Both the position numbers and the translations under genes were made by a program. Shown one piece after another: positions 51,867 to 61,190 of a DNA stretch of 64,000 nucleotides; the first letter of the stretch is position 1, and every line of letters starts with the position of its first letter. The notes under the pieces were generated by a model. The model saw nothing but the letters and a program-made list of their open reading frames with translations, was not told the DNA's origin and made no database searches. This stretch comes from Tamaricihabitans halophyticus (lineage in GTDB: Bacteria; Actinomycetota; Actinomycetes; Mycobacteriales; Pseudonocardiaceae): positions 1 to 64,000 of the forward strand of contig NZ_SLXQ01000023.1 of the NCBI RefSeq assembly GCF_004340875.1. The letters run 5' to 3'.

Positions 51867-53891
51867 GTGCGCGAGATTGCCGAGTTTCCACATCAGGTTA
51901 CCGAGGACGAACATATATCGATACCGCTGCGGGACGGTGTACAGCTGGCGGCGAGGATCTGGCGTCCGGCAACGTCTGGCACGTATCCGGTACCGGGTAT
52001 CGTGGAGTTCATCCCGTATCGTAAACGTGACTTCACTGCTGTCCGGGATTCGATCCACCACCCCTATCTGGCGGGGCACGGGTACGCGTGCGTACGAGCG
52101 GATCTGCGCGGTAGCGGGGACTCCGAGGGGGTGCTGACCGACGAGTACCTCGACACGGAGCTCGCCGACGCGGAAGAAGTCCTCAGTTGGGTAGCTGACC
52201 AGCCCTGGTGCACCGGACGTACCGGGATGATGGGGATCTCCTGGGGTGGCTTCAATGCGCTGCAGGTGGCGGCTCGTCGACCGGACAGCCTGGGTGCGAT
52301 CGCTACCGTGTGCTCCAGCGATGATCGCTACTCGGACGATGTGCATTACATGGGCGGGTGCCTGCTCGGTGACAATCTTTCGTGGGCATCCACGATGTTC
52401 GCCTATAACTCCAGCCCACCGGATCCGGAGCTCGTCGGCGAGCGCTGGCGTGACTTGTGGCTGGAGCGGTTGCGGAACAGCGGATTATGGTTGGACCAAT
52501 GGATGCGCCATCAGCACCGAGACGACTACTGGCGGCATGGTTCCATTTGTGAAGACTACGGTTCCATCGCTTGCCCCGTCCTCGCGGTGAGTGGCTGGGC
52601 GGATGGCTATTCGAACGCGGTATTCCGGTTACTTGCCGAGCTCGGTGTTCCGTGCCGAGGACTCATCGGTCCCTGGTCGCACAAGTATCCGCATCTTGGC
52701 GAGCCCGGACCAGCCGTGGGTTTCCTACAGGAGCTCGTGCGTTGGTGGGATCACTGGCTGAAGGACGTGGACAACGGAGTTCTTCACACGCCGGCGCTGC
52801 GTACCTGGATGCAGGACAGCGTGCCACCATCCACGGCATATGAGGAACGGCCGGGGCGCTGGGTGGGCGAACCGTACTGGCCATCGCCGCACGTTACGTC
52901 GGAGATGTTCACGCTCGTCCCGAATGGCATCGTGCCAGTCGGACAGCGCCTGGATGCCGAGGAGCTCACCGTGGAATCGCCGCTTTCGGTCGGCCAGTTC
53001 GCCGGCAAATGGTGTTCCTACAGTGCGCCCCCGGACTTACCCTACGATCAGCGCGAGGAGGACGGGGGTTCGCTGGTCTTTGACAGCACCACGCTTACCG
53101 AGCGACATGAGGTGCTCGGCGCTCCGGTACTCGAACTCGAGATCGCAGTGAACAAACCGGTCGCGATGGTCGCCGCGCGTCTGTCCGACGTACTGCCGGA
53201 CGGGCGCACTACCCGGGTTACCTACGGCTTGCTCAACTTGACACATCGCGGAGGGGACGCGGAGCCCGAACCCCTGGAGCCCGGGAAACGCTATCGCGTA
53301 ACCGTGACGTTGAATGGCGTCGCTCAAGCGTTTCCGCCTGGCCACCGCATCCGGCTTTCCCTGTCGACCTCGTACTGGCCGCTCGCTTGGCCGCCCCCCG
53401 AGCCAGCAAGACTGAGTGTGTTCACGGGAGACAGCGCGCTGTGGCTGCCGTTCCGTCGCTTGCCGGAAGACACCAGGTCGTCGGAGGTTGAATTCGACGA
53501 ACCCGTGGGTGCCTATCCGGTCCGCACGACCCAGCTTCGGCCCGGAACACAGCAATGGCGCGTCAACCGGGAACTCGTCAACTATTCAAGTGAGCTGCGG
53601 GTGGTCAAGGACGCGGGAACCTGGCTCCTCGACGACATCGATTTGCGGTTGAGTAAACGTGTCGAAGAGCGCTACAGCTGGATTGGTGATGACTTCGACT
53701 CGGTTCGGGGAGAAGTGACGACGTGGCTTGGCTTCGCGCGTGCCGGGTGGCGGGTGAGCACCATGACCCACACGGTGCTCACGTCGAACAGAACGCATTT
53801 TCAGCTTCATGCACGGCTCGATGCCTATGAGCACGACATGCGCGTCGTTTCCCTGAACTGGAACAAGGAAATCGAGCGGAACTGCGTGTGA
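51867..53891 (+). CDS. CocE/NonD-family hydrolase
   Basis: A 674-residue hydrolase with an alpha/beta domain (nucleophile in GMMGISWGGFNAL, Ser about 129; RADLRGSGDSEG nearby) and a C-terminal beta domain (RLSDVLPDGRTTRVTYGLLN, LEPGKRYRVTVTLN). It cleaves peptide-like or ester bonds (X-Pro peptidase, cocaine esterase family). No signal peptide. GTG 51867 starts 9 bp after the ATP-grasp stop, so ligase and hydrolase are co-expressed. It is about 90 residues longer than the paralogue at 16766-18529. Confidence 0.85.
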   Translation: MREIAEFPHQVTEDEHISIPLRDGVQLAARIWRPATSGTYPVPGIVEFIPYRKRDFTAVRDSIHHPYLAGHGYACVRADLRGSGDSEGVLTDEYLDTELADAEEVLSWVADQPWCTGRTGMMGISWGGFNALQVAARRPDSLGAIATVCSSDDRYSDDVHYMGGCLLGDNLSWASTMFAYNSSPPDPELVGERWRDLWLERLRNSGLWLDQWMRHQHRDDYWRHGSICEDYGSIACPVLAVSGWADGYSNAVFRLLAELGVPCRGLIGPWSHKYPHLGEPGPAVGFLQELVRWWDHWLKDVDNGVLHTPALRTWMQDSVPPSTAYEERPGRWVGEPYWPSPHVTSEMFTLVPNGIVPVGQRLDAEELTVESPLSVGQFAGKWCSYSAPPDLPYDQREEDGGSLVFDSTTLTERHEVLGAPVLELEIAVNKPVAMVAARLSDVLPDGRTTRVTYGLLNLTHRGGDAEPEPLEPGKRYRVTVTLNGVAQAFPPGHRIRLSLSTSYWPLAWPPPEPARLSVFTGDSALWLPFRRLPEDTRSSEVEFDEPVGAYPVRTTQLRPGTQQWRVNRELVNYSSELRVVKDAGTWLLDDIDLRLSKRVEERYSWIGDDFDSVRGEVTTWLGFARAGWRVSTMTHTVLTSNRTHFQLHARLDAYEHDMRVVSLNWNKEIERNCV

Positions 53892-53972
53892 CCCATCCAT
53901 GTTTCCCGAACGTGGTTTGCGCAAGCGGTAGGTGAGGGTAATACCGAGCTAGACCATAGGAAGGAGGTTGGC

Positions 53973-54413
53973 ATGACTACGGTGCGGGATGTCCTCAGGC
54001 CGGACCCTGTCCGGGTACGGGAAGGCGAAACGGTGCAAGCCGCCGCTGAGATGCTCGCTCGTTATCGGATCAGTTCCGTACCTGTCGTCACCGAGCTTGA
54101 CGAACCTCGGGGAATGCTGGCTGACCATGACATCGTGGTCTGGGTTGTCGCGCGAGGCCGCGACCCGCGATCCGTACGGTTGACCGACCTGGCGCAGCAC
54201 CAGGGCGCACTCGTGAACGTTGACGACCACCCGGCCGAGGCGATGCGAAAGATGAGTGAGCAGCAGGTTCGACGTCTGCCGGTGGCGGAGCACGGTCGCG
54301 TCGTCGGGATGGTGGCATGGGCGGACCTGGCGAGATCGGTGGATGATACGGACGACAGTGGTGCACCCGCCGGTGGAGCAATGAACCCGTTGATGGAGAA
54401 CGTGCTGCTGTAG
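53973..54413 (+). CDS. CBS-domain pair protein
   Basis: A 146-residue protein made of two CBS repeats (VRDVLRPDPVRVREGETVQAA and VNVDDHPAEAMRKMSEQQV), each followed by the RRLPV/ISSVPVV strand and G-hxxh patterns. Such stand-alone pairs bind adenosyl ligands and act as regulators. AAGGAGG 53961-53967 precedes the ATG. It is common in actinomycete stress clusters. Confidence 0.85.
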   Translation: MTTVRDVLRPDPVRVREGETVQAAAEMLARYRISSVPVVTELDEPRGMLADHDIVVWVVARGRDPRSVRLTDLAQHQGALVNVDDHPAEAMRKMSEQQVRRLPVAEHGRVVGMVAWADLARSVDDTDDSGAPAGGAMNPLMENVLL

Positions 54414-54543
54414 CGGAACCTTCAGTTCCGAGAGATTCGCGGTGCCAGCGCAAAGGTACTTCCGTGTCGTCTCAGGCTTGGATCCAGTGCGATTGCCCTG
54501 CGCTGGCGGGAGCCGCCGACTTGTAGACGGACGGGGAGGCGAG

Positions 54544-55947
54544 ATGATCCAGAAGCACCGTAGCCCGCAGGCGCTGCCCATGCGGCCGCGGCAGCGGGCG
54601 CGAGTGACTCACGCGTTACAGGAGTTTCTGTTTCTCCCGACCTTGGTTGCCGCTGGGTGCCTGGTTATCGGTGTCGGCACGGTAATTCTTGATCGTGGTG
54701 CCGGATCATGGGGTCACACCGCGCGCGAGTCGTTCGCTGCTCTCGCGCCGCCTGAGGCGGCCAGTTCGTTCGTCTCGACCGTGACGCCTGGCCTGCTCAC
54801 GGTCATATCGATCATCTTCTTCGTGCTGCTCATGGCGGTGCAACATCAGTCGTCAACCTATAGTCCCGCGGTGCTCGATCAGTTCCTTCGGCGTAAGACC
54901 AACCAGGTCTTTTTTGGACTCTTTGTCGGGTTGACTACCTGTTCCTTGCTGTCACTCGGGTTATTGCCGCAAGGAAAGGCAGTGGTGTCCGGGACGGCGG
55001 TCGCCGCGATGACGATCGTGACGTTGTTCTCGCTGCTGGTCTTTGCTTACAGCACCGTGGACCAGATGCGTCCGAGCGCGACGGTATGGATGCTGGAGAA
55101 ACTGGCCGTTGACGCTCGCGCATCGCAGCAGCCGCTACTTGCTCGGTGCCGTAGTGAGCCGCTGCGGACCGACTTGCCGGCCCGTGAAGTGCGATCTGAG
55201 TGTGTGGGCTATGTGGTTGGCATCGATCACGGCCTGCTCGCGACGGCGATCCAACCTGTCCGTCACGCCGTCGAGATCGAACTGCATGCCGGCATGGGCG
55301 AGCATGTCGTCCCCGGTACGGTAGTCGCGACCGTGCGAGCCGAGAGTGCCACGGAACGGGATTGGTTCGCCGACACGGTGCTGAGTTCGTTGCGGCTCGG
55401 TCGGATGCGAGATGTGGATCATGATGCGGCCCACGTGGTTGATCAGCTCAGCAGCATCGCCTGGGCGGCCACGGCCGTATCCGGCGACCCAGAGGGCGCG
55501 CGCATCGCGGTCGAAGCACTGCACAGCTTGTTAGTGAGTTTTGCCCGAGACGACGAGCGTCACTCGGCGGGCATACACGGCGGACCGTTGCCGCTGGTTT
55601 ACAACGAGCGGATGAACGGCAGGATCGTGGACGGCCTGACGAGCGTGATCGCGGCCTCCGGGCAGTCTGGACAACATCAGACCTGCAGCGCGGTGTTGCT
55701 GGTACTGGCACGCGCCATGCCACATCTACCGGAACCCGCCCAGCATCTGGTGGCGGACCGGCTGCAACGCGTGCTTTATACCTCGCTTGGCCAGGTGTAC
55801 ACCTACCAGATGGAACAAGCGTTTGAGGCAATCCATGGCGCCATGCGTGCTGCCGGGCGCCCGGACAACGCGCAACGGGTCCGGGAGCTGGAGGCGGAAC
55901 TGTTCGAGAACCGTCGACTCGCGACACCTCGGACACCGCCCTACTGA
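54544..55947 (+). CDS. DUF2254 membrane protein
   Basis: A 467-residue protein with three or four N-terminal helices (FLPTLVAAGCLVIGVGTVIL; TVISIIFFVLLMAVQHQSS; FFGLFVGLTTCSLLSLGLLP; MTIVTLFSLLVFAYSTVDQM) followed by a long soluble region with DHGLLATA, LHAGMGEHVVPGTVVATV. This is the DUF2254 architecture. ATG 54544 was chosen because GGGGAGG lies upstream; an in-frame start at 54442 exists but adds a poor N-terminus. Role is unknown. Confidence 0.8.
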   Translation: MIQKHRSPQALPMRPRQRARVTHALQEFLFLPTLVAAGCLVIGVGTVILDRGAGSWGHTARESFAALAPPEAASSFVSTVTPGLLTVISIIFFVLLMAVQHQSSTYSPAVLDQFLRRKTNQVFFGLFVGLTTCSLLSLGLLPQGKAVVSGTAVAAMTIVTLFSLLVFAYSTVDQMRPSATVWMLEKLAVDARASQQPLLARCRSEPLRTDLPAREVRSECVGYVVGIDHGLLATAIQPVRHAVEIELHAGMGEHVVPGTVVATVRAESATERDWFADTVLSSLRLGRMRDVDHDAAHVVDQLSSIAWAATAVSGDPEGARIAVEALHSLLVSFARDDERHSAGIHGGPLPLVYNERMNGRIVDGLTSVIAASGQSGQHQTCSAVLLVLARAMPHLPEPAQHLVADRLQRVLYTSLGQVYTYQMEQAFEAIHGAMRAAGRPDNAQRVRELEAELFENRRLATPRTPPY

Positions 55948-56026
55948 GGGTGGTGCCGGTTTATCAGCCGGCGGCGCGGGTACCCCGCTGGCGCGACCGA
56001 CCTGATGGAAGCAGGAGGTGACTGCC

Positions 56027-56986
56027 GTGGCTCGGCCATTGTGGCGCGGGGCGCTCAATTTTGGACTGGTTACCGTTCCGGTCGAGCTGTTCAGCGCGAC
56101 CGAGGACCACACGATCCATTTCCGCCAGTTCGAGCGCGGAACCTCGGACCGTATTCGCTACCGAAGAGTCAACGAGCGCACTGCCAAGGAAGTCGAGTAC
56201 GACGACATCGTGAAGGGCCACCCGCTGGACGGCAGTTACGTGCTGATCGAGCAGCACGAGCTCGATGAGATCGCACCTGGACGCTCCCGCACGATCGATA
56301 TCGACTCGTTCGTGCACTTCGACGAAATCGACCCGGTCTACTTCCGGAAGAGCTACTGGCTCGGTCCGGCGAAACAGGAGTTCGACCGGGCTTACGGCCT
56401 GCTGGCCGCGGCCATGCGAAAGACCAACAGAGCTGGCATAGCCACCTTCGTGATGCGCAACCGAGAGCATGTCGCGGTGGTTCGGACCGTCGACAACGTC
56501 CTCGTACTCGACACTCTGCAGTTCGCCGACGAGATCCGTGCTCCCGAGAGTCAACTACCCAGGATCCCTGCGGCGAAGCCACGCGAGAAGGAACTCGACA
56601 TGGCAGTGAGCCTCATCGAGTCAATGAGCGAACACTGGCAACCGGAGCGATATCAGGACACGTACACCCAACGGGTACACGAGCTCATCGAGGAGAAGAA
56701 AGCCGGCCGGACCGTACAACCGGAACCCGAGCCAGCGGCGCCGACCAACGTGGTCGACCTACTCGAAGCGCTCTCGGCGAGTGTACGGGGACGGGCCACC
56801 AAGAAGCGGTCGCGTTCGGACTCAGGCGACTCCGGAAGGAAAGAAACCCCGCTCGCCGAATGGTCCAAGGCCGACCTGAGGCAGTTGGCCAGGGAACTGG
56901 ACATCAAGGGACGTTCCACGATGAATCGCGCTGAACTGATGGAGGCTGTCCACACCGAATCCGCTCGGCACGAACGGGTGTCATGA
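56027..56986 (+). CDS. ku: DNA end-binding protein Ku
   Basis: A 319-residue bacterial Ku that binds double-strand breaks as a homodimer and recruits LigD for end joining. The core is ARPLWRGALNFGLVTVPVEL, then FHRxF-type IHFRQFERGTSDRIRYRR, YDDIVKGHPLDGSYVLI, FDEIDPVYFRKSYWLGP, and ESMSEHWQPERYQDTYTQRV. The C-terminal extension ends in a SAP-like LAEWSKADLRQLARELDIKG. GTG 56027 has AGGAGG 8 bp upstream. LigD is not in the window. Confidence 0.93.
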   Translation: MARPLWRGALNFGLVTVPVELFSATEDHTIHFRQFERGTSDRIRYRRVNERTAKEVEYDDIVKGHPLDGSYVLIEQHELDEIAPGRSRTIDIDSFVHFDEIDPVYFRKSYWLGPAKQEFDRAYGLLAAAMRKTNRAGIATFVMRNREHVAVVRTVDNVLVLDTLQFADEIRAPESQLPRIPAAKPREKELDMAVSLIESMSEHWQPERYQDTYTQRVHELIEEKKAGRTVQPEPEPAAPTNVVDLLEALSASVRGRATKKRSRSDSGDSGRKETPLAEWSKADLRQLARELDIKGRSTMNRAELMEAVHTESARHERVS

Positions 56987-57033
56987 GCTGTGAGAACGCC
57001 CGAACCTCCTCGACGAATTGTCTGGAGTAGACC

Positions 57034-58404
57034 ATGTCCGACCATGATGAGAAGGTACCGACGGTTCCGCGATTGCCCCGTGGATCGGCGAACTGGCGAC
57101 AGCCGGTGAAGCTCGGGATGTTGAGCACGTTCCGGGTCCTGGCCGAGGTTGTCGTTCCGGTGGCGATAGCGGGTCTGATAAAACGACGGCCGCGGTGGAT
57201 GAAGGTCGCCGAGAAGCTGCAGCTCGATGGTGTGACCGTTCGCCGGATGCAACGGCTTCGGGCAAAGTACGGTAAGCGGCCGGTGTTGTTCCGCTTTGCT
57301 GGCAGGTCGGTCCAGCTTCCGCTGGATGCTGGCCACGTCGGAGACGTGCTTGCCGATACACCTGACCCGTTCAGCCCCGCGACGGTGGAGAAAGTGGCGG
57401 CTCTGCGGCAGTTCCAGCCGCACGGCGTGCTGATCTCGACGGGTGCGTCGCGAGATCAGCGGCGGGATTTCAACGAGGTCATACTGCAGCCAGACCGCGA
57501 ACTGCACGGCCTGGCACCGCGCATCACCGGCATCGTGCACCAGGAAGCTCGGGATCTGGCACAACACGCGATAGCACGGGGAGAATTGGACTGGGGCACC
57601 TTCGCGAAGTACTGGTGGGCGGCCGTTCGCCGAATCGTGTTGGGCGATTCCGCACGTACCGACCATGTGATCACTGACCGATTGGCCTCCCTACGCGGCG
57701 CCGGTAACTGGGCTTACCTCGTGCCGCGACGGCTTCGGCTGCGGGAACGGTTCCTGCACGACGTCACCGGCTACGTCGAGCGTGCCGAGCGGGGCAGTCT
57801 GGCCGCATTGGTGCGCGAAACCGAAGCGCCATGGGACACGGACCGGGCAGGCCAGCTGCCGCACTGGCTGTTTGCCTGTGACGCGGCCGGCATCGTTACG
57901 CTGCGGGCACTGGCATTGTTGGCTGGCCACCCCGTGCAGGCCGCCGAAGCCAGGGCGGAAATCGCGCCGGTCGATCTCGAGCGACCGCACCCGCTGCCTT
58001 ACCTGCGGGCGTGTGTTCTCGAGTCCGTGCGGTTGTGGCCCACGACGCCCGCCTTGCTACGGGAAACCGTCCGGGATACCGGCGAGGTCGCGACGGGTAC
58101 GACGGTATTCGTGTGCACGGGATTCTTCCATCGCGACAGCGAAGAGCTACCGTTCGCGCACTCCTTCGCGCCGGATATCTGGCTTGACGGCACCGCACGG
58201 GAACATCCGGCGCTGGTCCCGTTCAGCGCCGGAAATGGCCAGTGCCCCGGCCGCCATGTTGTCCTGCTGGTCGCGAGTACGATGCTGGCAGCACTGCTGC
58301 GCCACTGTGATGTCGAGCTGGCTGGACAGCCCCAGCTTGAAACGGGAAAGACCATACCGTACACACTGGACAATTTTGGTTTGCGTTTCACCGTTCGCGC
58401 ATAG
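57034..58404 (+). CDS. Divergent cytochrome P450
   Basis: A 456-residue P450. The heme motif is FSAGNGQCPGRH with Cys404; the ExxR pair is in LESVRLWPTTP near 328. The I-helix (WLFACDAAGIVTLRALA) has Ala-Gly but lacks the usual acidic-Thr pair (A-G-I-V instead of AGxDT), so oxygen activation may be unusual. There is no ferredoxin gene adjacent. It follows Ku by 47 bp. The N-terminus has a hydrophobic LAEVVVPVAIAGLIK that might associate with the membrane. Confidence 0.82.
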   Translation: MSDHDEKVPTVPRLPRGSANWRQPVKLGMLSTFRVLAEVVVPVAIAGLIKRRPRWMKVAEKLQLDGVTVRRMQRLRAKYGKRPVLFRFAGRSVQLPLDAGHVGDVLADTPDPFSPATVEKVAALRQFQPHGVLISTGASRDQRRDFNEVILQPDRELHGLAPRITGIVHQEARDLAQHAIARGELDWGTFAKYWWAAVRRIVLGDSARTDHVITDRLASLRGAGNWAYLVPRRLRLRERFLHDVTGYVERAERGSLAALVRETEAPWDTDRAGQLPHWLFACDAAGIVTLRALALLAGHPVQAAEARAEIAPVDLERPHPLPYLRACVLESVRLWPTTPALLRETVRDTGEVATGTTVFVCTGFFHRDSEELPFAHSFAPDIWLDGTAREHPALVPFSAGNGQCPGRHVVLLVASTMLAALLRHCDVELAGQPQLETGKTIPYTLDNFGLRFTVRA

Positions 58405-58447
58405 CGGCGCGTGGTTGATGGGTACACCAGACTTGTCAGGCTGCTCG

Positions 58448-58732
58448 CTAACCCGGTTCGCCTCGCCGCTTGCGGTGAATGACCCAGCCGAGGTCGATGG
58501 CCGTGAGCGCGAACAGGACTGACAGCACGACGATGGCCACCGGCACACCGAGGATAGCGAACAGCACGATCCCAGCCGTGCACAACAGAATCGTGCTGGC
58601 TGCGAGCACGATACGCAGGGTGAGCGCGCTGTATGCGGGCGCCGCGCCACCGAATCCTGCGGTTGGGTCATGGTAGTCGGGCAGCCCGCGCTCGTACTCC
58701 GCTCGCGTACGTCGTTTGCCGTTGCGTGTCAT
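58448..58732 (-). CDS. DUF6343-type small membrane protein
   Basis: A 94-residue protein: TRAEYERGLPDYHDPTAGFG at the N-terminus and two membrane helices (LTLRIVLAASTILLCTAGIV and PVAIVVLSVLFALTAIDLGW), then a basic tail HRKRRGEPG. The architecture fits small actinobacterial membrane proteins of the DUF6343 type. The ATG at 58732 is inside a longer frame whose added residues do not fit. Function unknown. Confidence 0.72.
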   Translation of the reverse strand: MTRNGKRRTRAEYERGLPDYHDPTAGFGGAAPAYSALTLRIVLAASTILLCTAGIVLFAILGVPVAIVVLSVLFALTAIDLGWVIHRKRRGEPG

Positions 58733-58887
58733 GACTTCTGGGTACCCACACACGTCGTCGCGCTAACCCTCGACATGGTTCCCTGCTGGCCACATCTGGC
58801 CGCTGATGCGTGGAGGTTTCCGCAGTGGGTAGTACCGGGTAATCCGGTGCTTTGCTGTCCTCACACGGCGAACGCGGGAAGGTGCGC

Positions 58888-59226
58888 ATGACCGAACAGC
58901 CGGAGCTTCCGCTCCGAAACTATGACGAGTTGCCCATCACCAGCCTGCGGCATCAGATCCGGTCGCTCGACGACGCTGAGCTACGGGTGCTCGTGGCGCA
59001 CGAGCGCGCACACGCGGCACGCGCGCCGGTACTCGAACTACTGGAAAGCAGGCTGGCGCGGCTGCGGGAGGGAGCCCACCCTGCCCAGGGTGATCAGGCC
59101 GAGCGTTCGGAACGGCCGGAATCTACATCGCACGGTTCCGCCGCTTCGGCGCAATCGGCGGCGAAACCGCGTGGACCGCTCCGGCATGGCGTCATCAGCC
59201 ATACCCCACCCCGAGACCGGCCCTGA
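58888..59226 (+). CDS. Conserved actinobacterial protein of unknown function
   Basis: A 112-residue protein whose core, ELPLRNYDELPITSLRHQIR followed by SLDDAELRVLVAHERAHAAR, is a helical domain often found in actinomycete hypothetical proteins (DUF8129-like). The remainder is low-complexity, Ser/Ala-rich. ATG 58888 with GGGAAGG upstream. Confidence 0.7.
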   Translation: MTEQPELPLRNYDELPITSLRHQIRSLDDAELRVLVAHERAHAARAPVLELLESRLARLREGAHPAQGDQAERSERPESTSHGSAASAQSAAKPRGPLRHGVISHTPPRDRP

Positions 59227-59292
59227 TGAGGACGGGTCGGTGTCGCTGTCGGGCAAGCGGCGACGGTGGACTGGTGGTGGGGAGGGTGCGCG

Positions 59293-59844
59293 ATGGAAAT
59301 AGCTGACCGCACAAGCCGAGCCGCGCCGCGGAGCGGAAACGGGTTCGAATCCAGCGAGGATCAGCACGATGAAACTCAACACGGCAGGATCACCCGAAAC
59401 TTAGCCGAATTACTACAGGAATTGCGTGTCGCCCAGGCTGGCGTGCAGATCATGTTCGCGTTCCTGCTCACCGTGGCCTTCACGGAACGCTTCGCGCGCG
59501 CCGGGGCCTTTGTGCACGCTGTTCATCTCGTGATCGTGTTGCTGACGTGCACATCAGCGGCGCTGCTGATCACTCCGGTCGCGTGGCATCGGGTGTTGTT
59601 CCGGCGCCAGTGCCGGCAGCACATTGTCCGTGCCGCGAACCGGTGCGCGATCTGTGGGCTTGCCCTACTAGCCGCCGCGATGACCGGCACGGTGCTGTTG
59701 ATCTCGATCGTGGTGCTCGGCCAGCTCTGGACGAGTTTGGCGCTTGCGGTGGGCGTGGCGGCGTTGTTCAGCGGCATGTGGTTCGTCCGGCCACTGGCTA
59801 TCCGGCGGCTACGGCGATCCAGGCAACGCGACACCGCTGGTTGA
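59293..59844 (+). CDS. DUF6328 membrane protein
   Basis: A 183-residue protein with an N-terminal soluble part (RNLAELLQELRVAQAGVQIM) and four helices (FAFLLTVAFTERF; AVHLVIVLLTCTSAALLI; ICGLALLAAAMTGTVLLI; TSLALAVGVAALFSGMWFV). The LxELRVxQxGxQxLFAFLLxxxF block is the DUF6328 signature. ATG 59293 has GGAGGG upstream. Function unknown; the family recurs in stress clusters. Confidence 0.78.
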   Translation: MEIADRTSRAAPRSGNGFESSEDQHDETQHGRITRNLAELLQELRVAQAGVQIMFAFLLTVAFTERFARAGAFVHAVHLVIVLLTCTSAALLITPVAWHRVLFRRQCRQHIVRAANRCAICGLALLAAAMTGTVLLISIVVLGQLWTSLALAVGVAALFSGMWFVRPLAIRRLRRSRQRDTAG

Positions 59845-59945
59845 GGTGTATATGACGGTGCCTGGGTGGCTGGAGAAAGCAACGAGTGACCCCAGGGCGA
59901 GACCGAGGTCGAGCCGGGGGACCGCTCGTGCATTACTATCCGACA

Positions 59946-61157
59946 ATGGCCGCCTCACACGATGCGGAAGATCGCCTGCGACGATTTGAGGCGGTTACTG
60001 ACACGGCGCTCGCCCACTTGGATATCGAGCAGCTACTCGAGAAGCTGCTCGAACGCGTTCGTGAACTATTACAGGTGGACACGGCGGTGATGCTGCAATA
60101 CGAGCTCGCGGCCAATGACTTGGTTGCCACCGCGTTTGCCGGCATCGACGACGATACGGTGCCCCATGAGGTCCGCGTGCCAGTAGGCGAAGGCGTCGCG
60201 GGTTTGATCGCCCAGGATCGCCGTGCGGTGGTGGTAGACCGGGCGGACAGTGCCGCGCCGCCGAACCCCTCATTGCTCGAGAAGGGACTGCGAATCGTCC
60301 TGGGTGCTCCTATGACGGCCGCAGGTGAGTTGATTGGGGTACTGCAGTTGGGTGCCCGGGACTATCGACGGTTCACCGAGCATGATCTGAATTTGCTTCA
60401 GGTGGTCGCCGATCGGCTTGCGTTGGCAAGCCAAGCACATCTATCCAGCTCGCAGCGGGCAGCTACGAAAACCCTGCAGCGCAGTCTGCTACCGGCGCGG
60501 CTACCCGCTACGCCTGGCATGGCTTTCGCCGGCCGATATGTTCCCGGTGCACGGGAAAGCGTAGGTGGCGACTGGTATGACGTGTTCGAATTACCAGGAG
60601 GTGAATTCGGCATCGTCATGGGTGACGTTGCCGGCCACGGTCTCCCGGCGGCTGTCGTGATGGGCAGGCTGCGGAGCGCATTGCGCGCTTACGCGCTGGA
60701 GACCACGGACCCTGGCGCGGTACTCGACAAACTTGATCGCAAGGCGACCCATTTCGAGGCGAACACGATGGCTACCGTCGCCTACTCAGTGGTCGAGCCG
60801 GCGAGTGGGCGGTTACGGGTATCCCTGGCCGGTCACCTTCCACCATTGATGGCCGCACCCAGGAGGGAAGCCGAATTCCTTGATGTGCCGGTCGATCCAC
60901 CCATCGGTGTCGTCTATTCTGGACAACGGCGGAGCACGACCGTGGCGTTACCAGCGGCATCGGTGGTCTGCTGGTACACCGACGGTCTGATTGAGCGACG
61001 AGACAGACTCCTCGACGACGGTCTTGAGGCCCTCCGGAGGACGACTTGTTTCGACACGGCCGAAGCGCTCTGTGGCTTGATGATGAGTACTTTTGTTGAT
61101 GCTCAAGCTCCCGATGACGACACGGCGATACTGGTGATGCGGCGGGCAACGAGCTAG
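59946..61157 (+). CDS. GAF-domain PP2C (SpoIIE/RsbU-type) phosphatase
   Basis: A 403-residue regulator with a GAF domain (about 30-165; GVAGLIAQDRRAVVVD) and a SpoIIE-type phosphatase domain (about 185-400). Metal residues are visible in VGGDWYDVFEL, MGDVAGHGLPAAV, VCWYTDGLIERRD and APDDDTAILVM. It probably dephosphorylates a STAS anti-anti-sigma factor, as RsbU does. A convergent RsbW-like kinase lies 33 bp downstream and a STAS gene next to that. ATG 59946 is chosen; GTG 59928 is possible. Confidence 0.85.
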   Translation: MAASHDAEDRLRRFEAVTDTALAHLDIEQLLEKLLERVRELLQVDTAVMLQYELAANDLVATAFAGIDDDTVPHEVRVPVGEGVAGLIAQDRRAVVVDRADSAAPPNPSLLEKGLRIVLGAPMTAAGELIGVLQLGARDYRRFTEHDLNLLQVVADRLALASQAHLSSSQRAATKTLQRSLLPARLPATPGMAFAGRYVPGARESVGGDWYDVFELPGGEFGIVMGDVAGHGLPAAVVMGRLRSALRAYALETTDPGAVLDKLDRKATHFEANTMATVAYSVVEPASGRLRVSLAGHLPPLMAAPRREAEFLDVPVDPPIGVVYSGQRRSTTVALPAASVVCWYTDGLIERRDRLLDDGLEALRRTTCFDTAEALCGLMMSTFVDAQAPDDDTAILVMRRATS

Positions 61158-61190
61158 TCGCGGTGTTGGCCTATCAAGGCAAGGGAGGAG

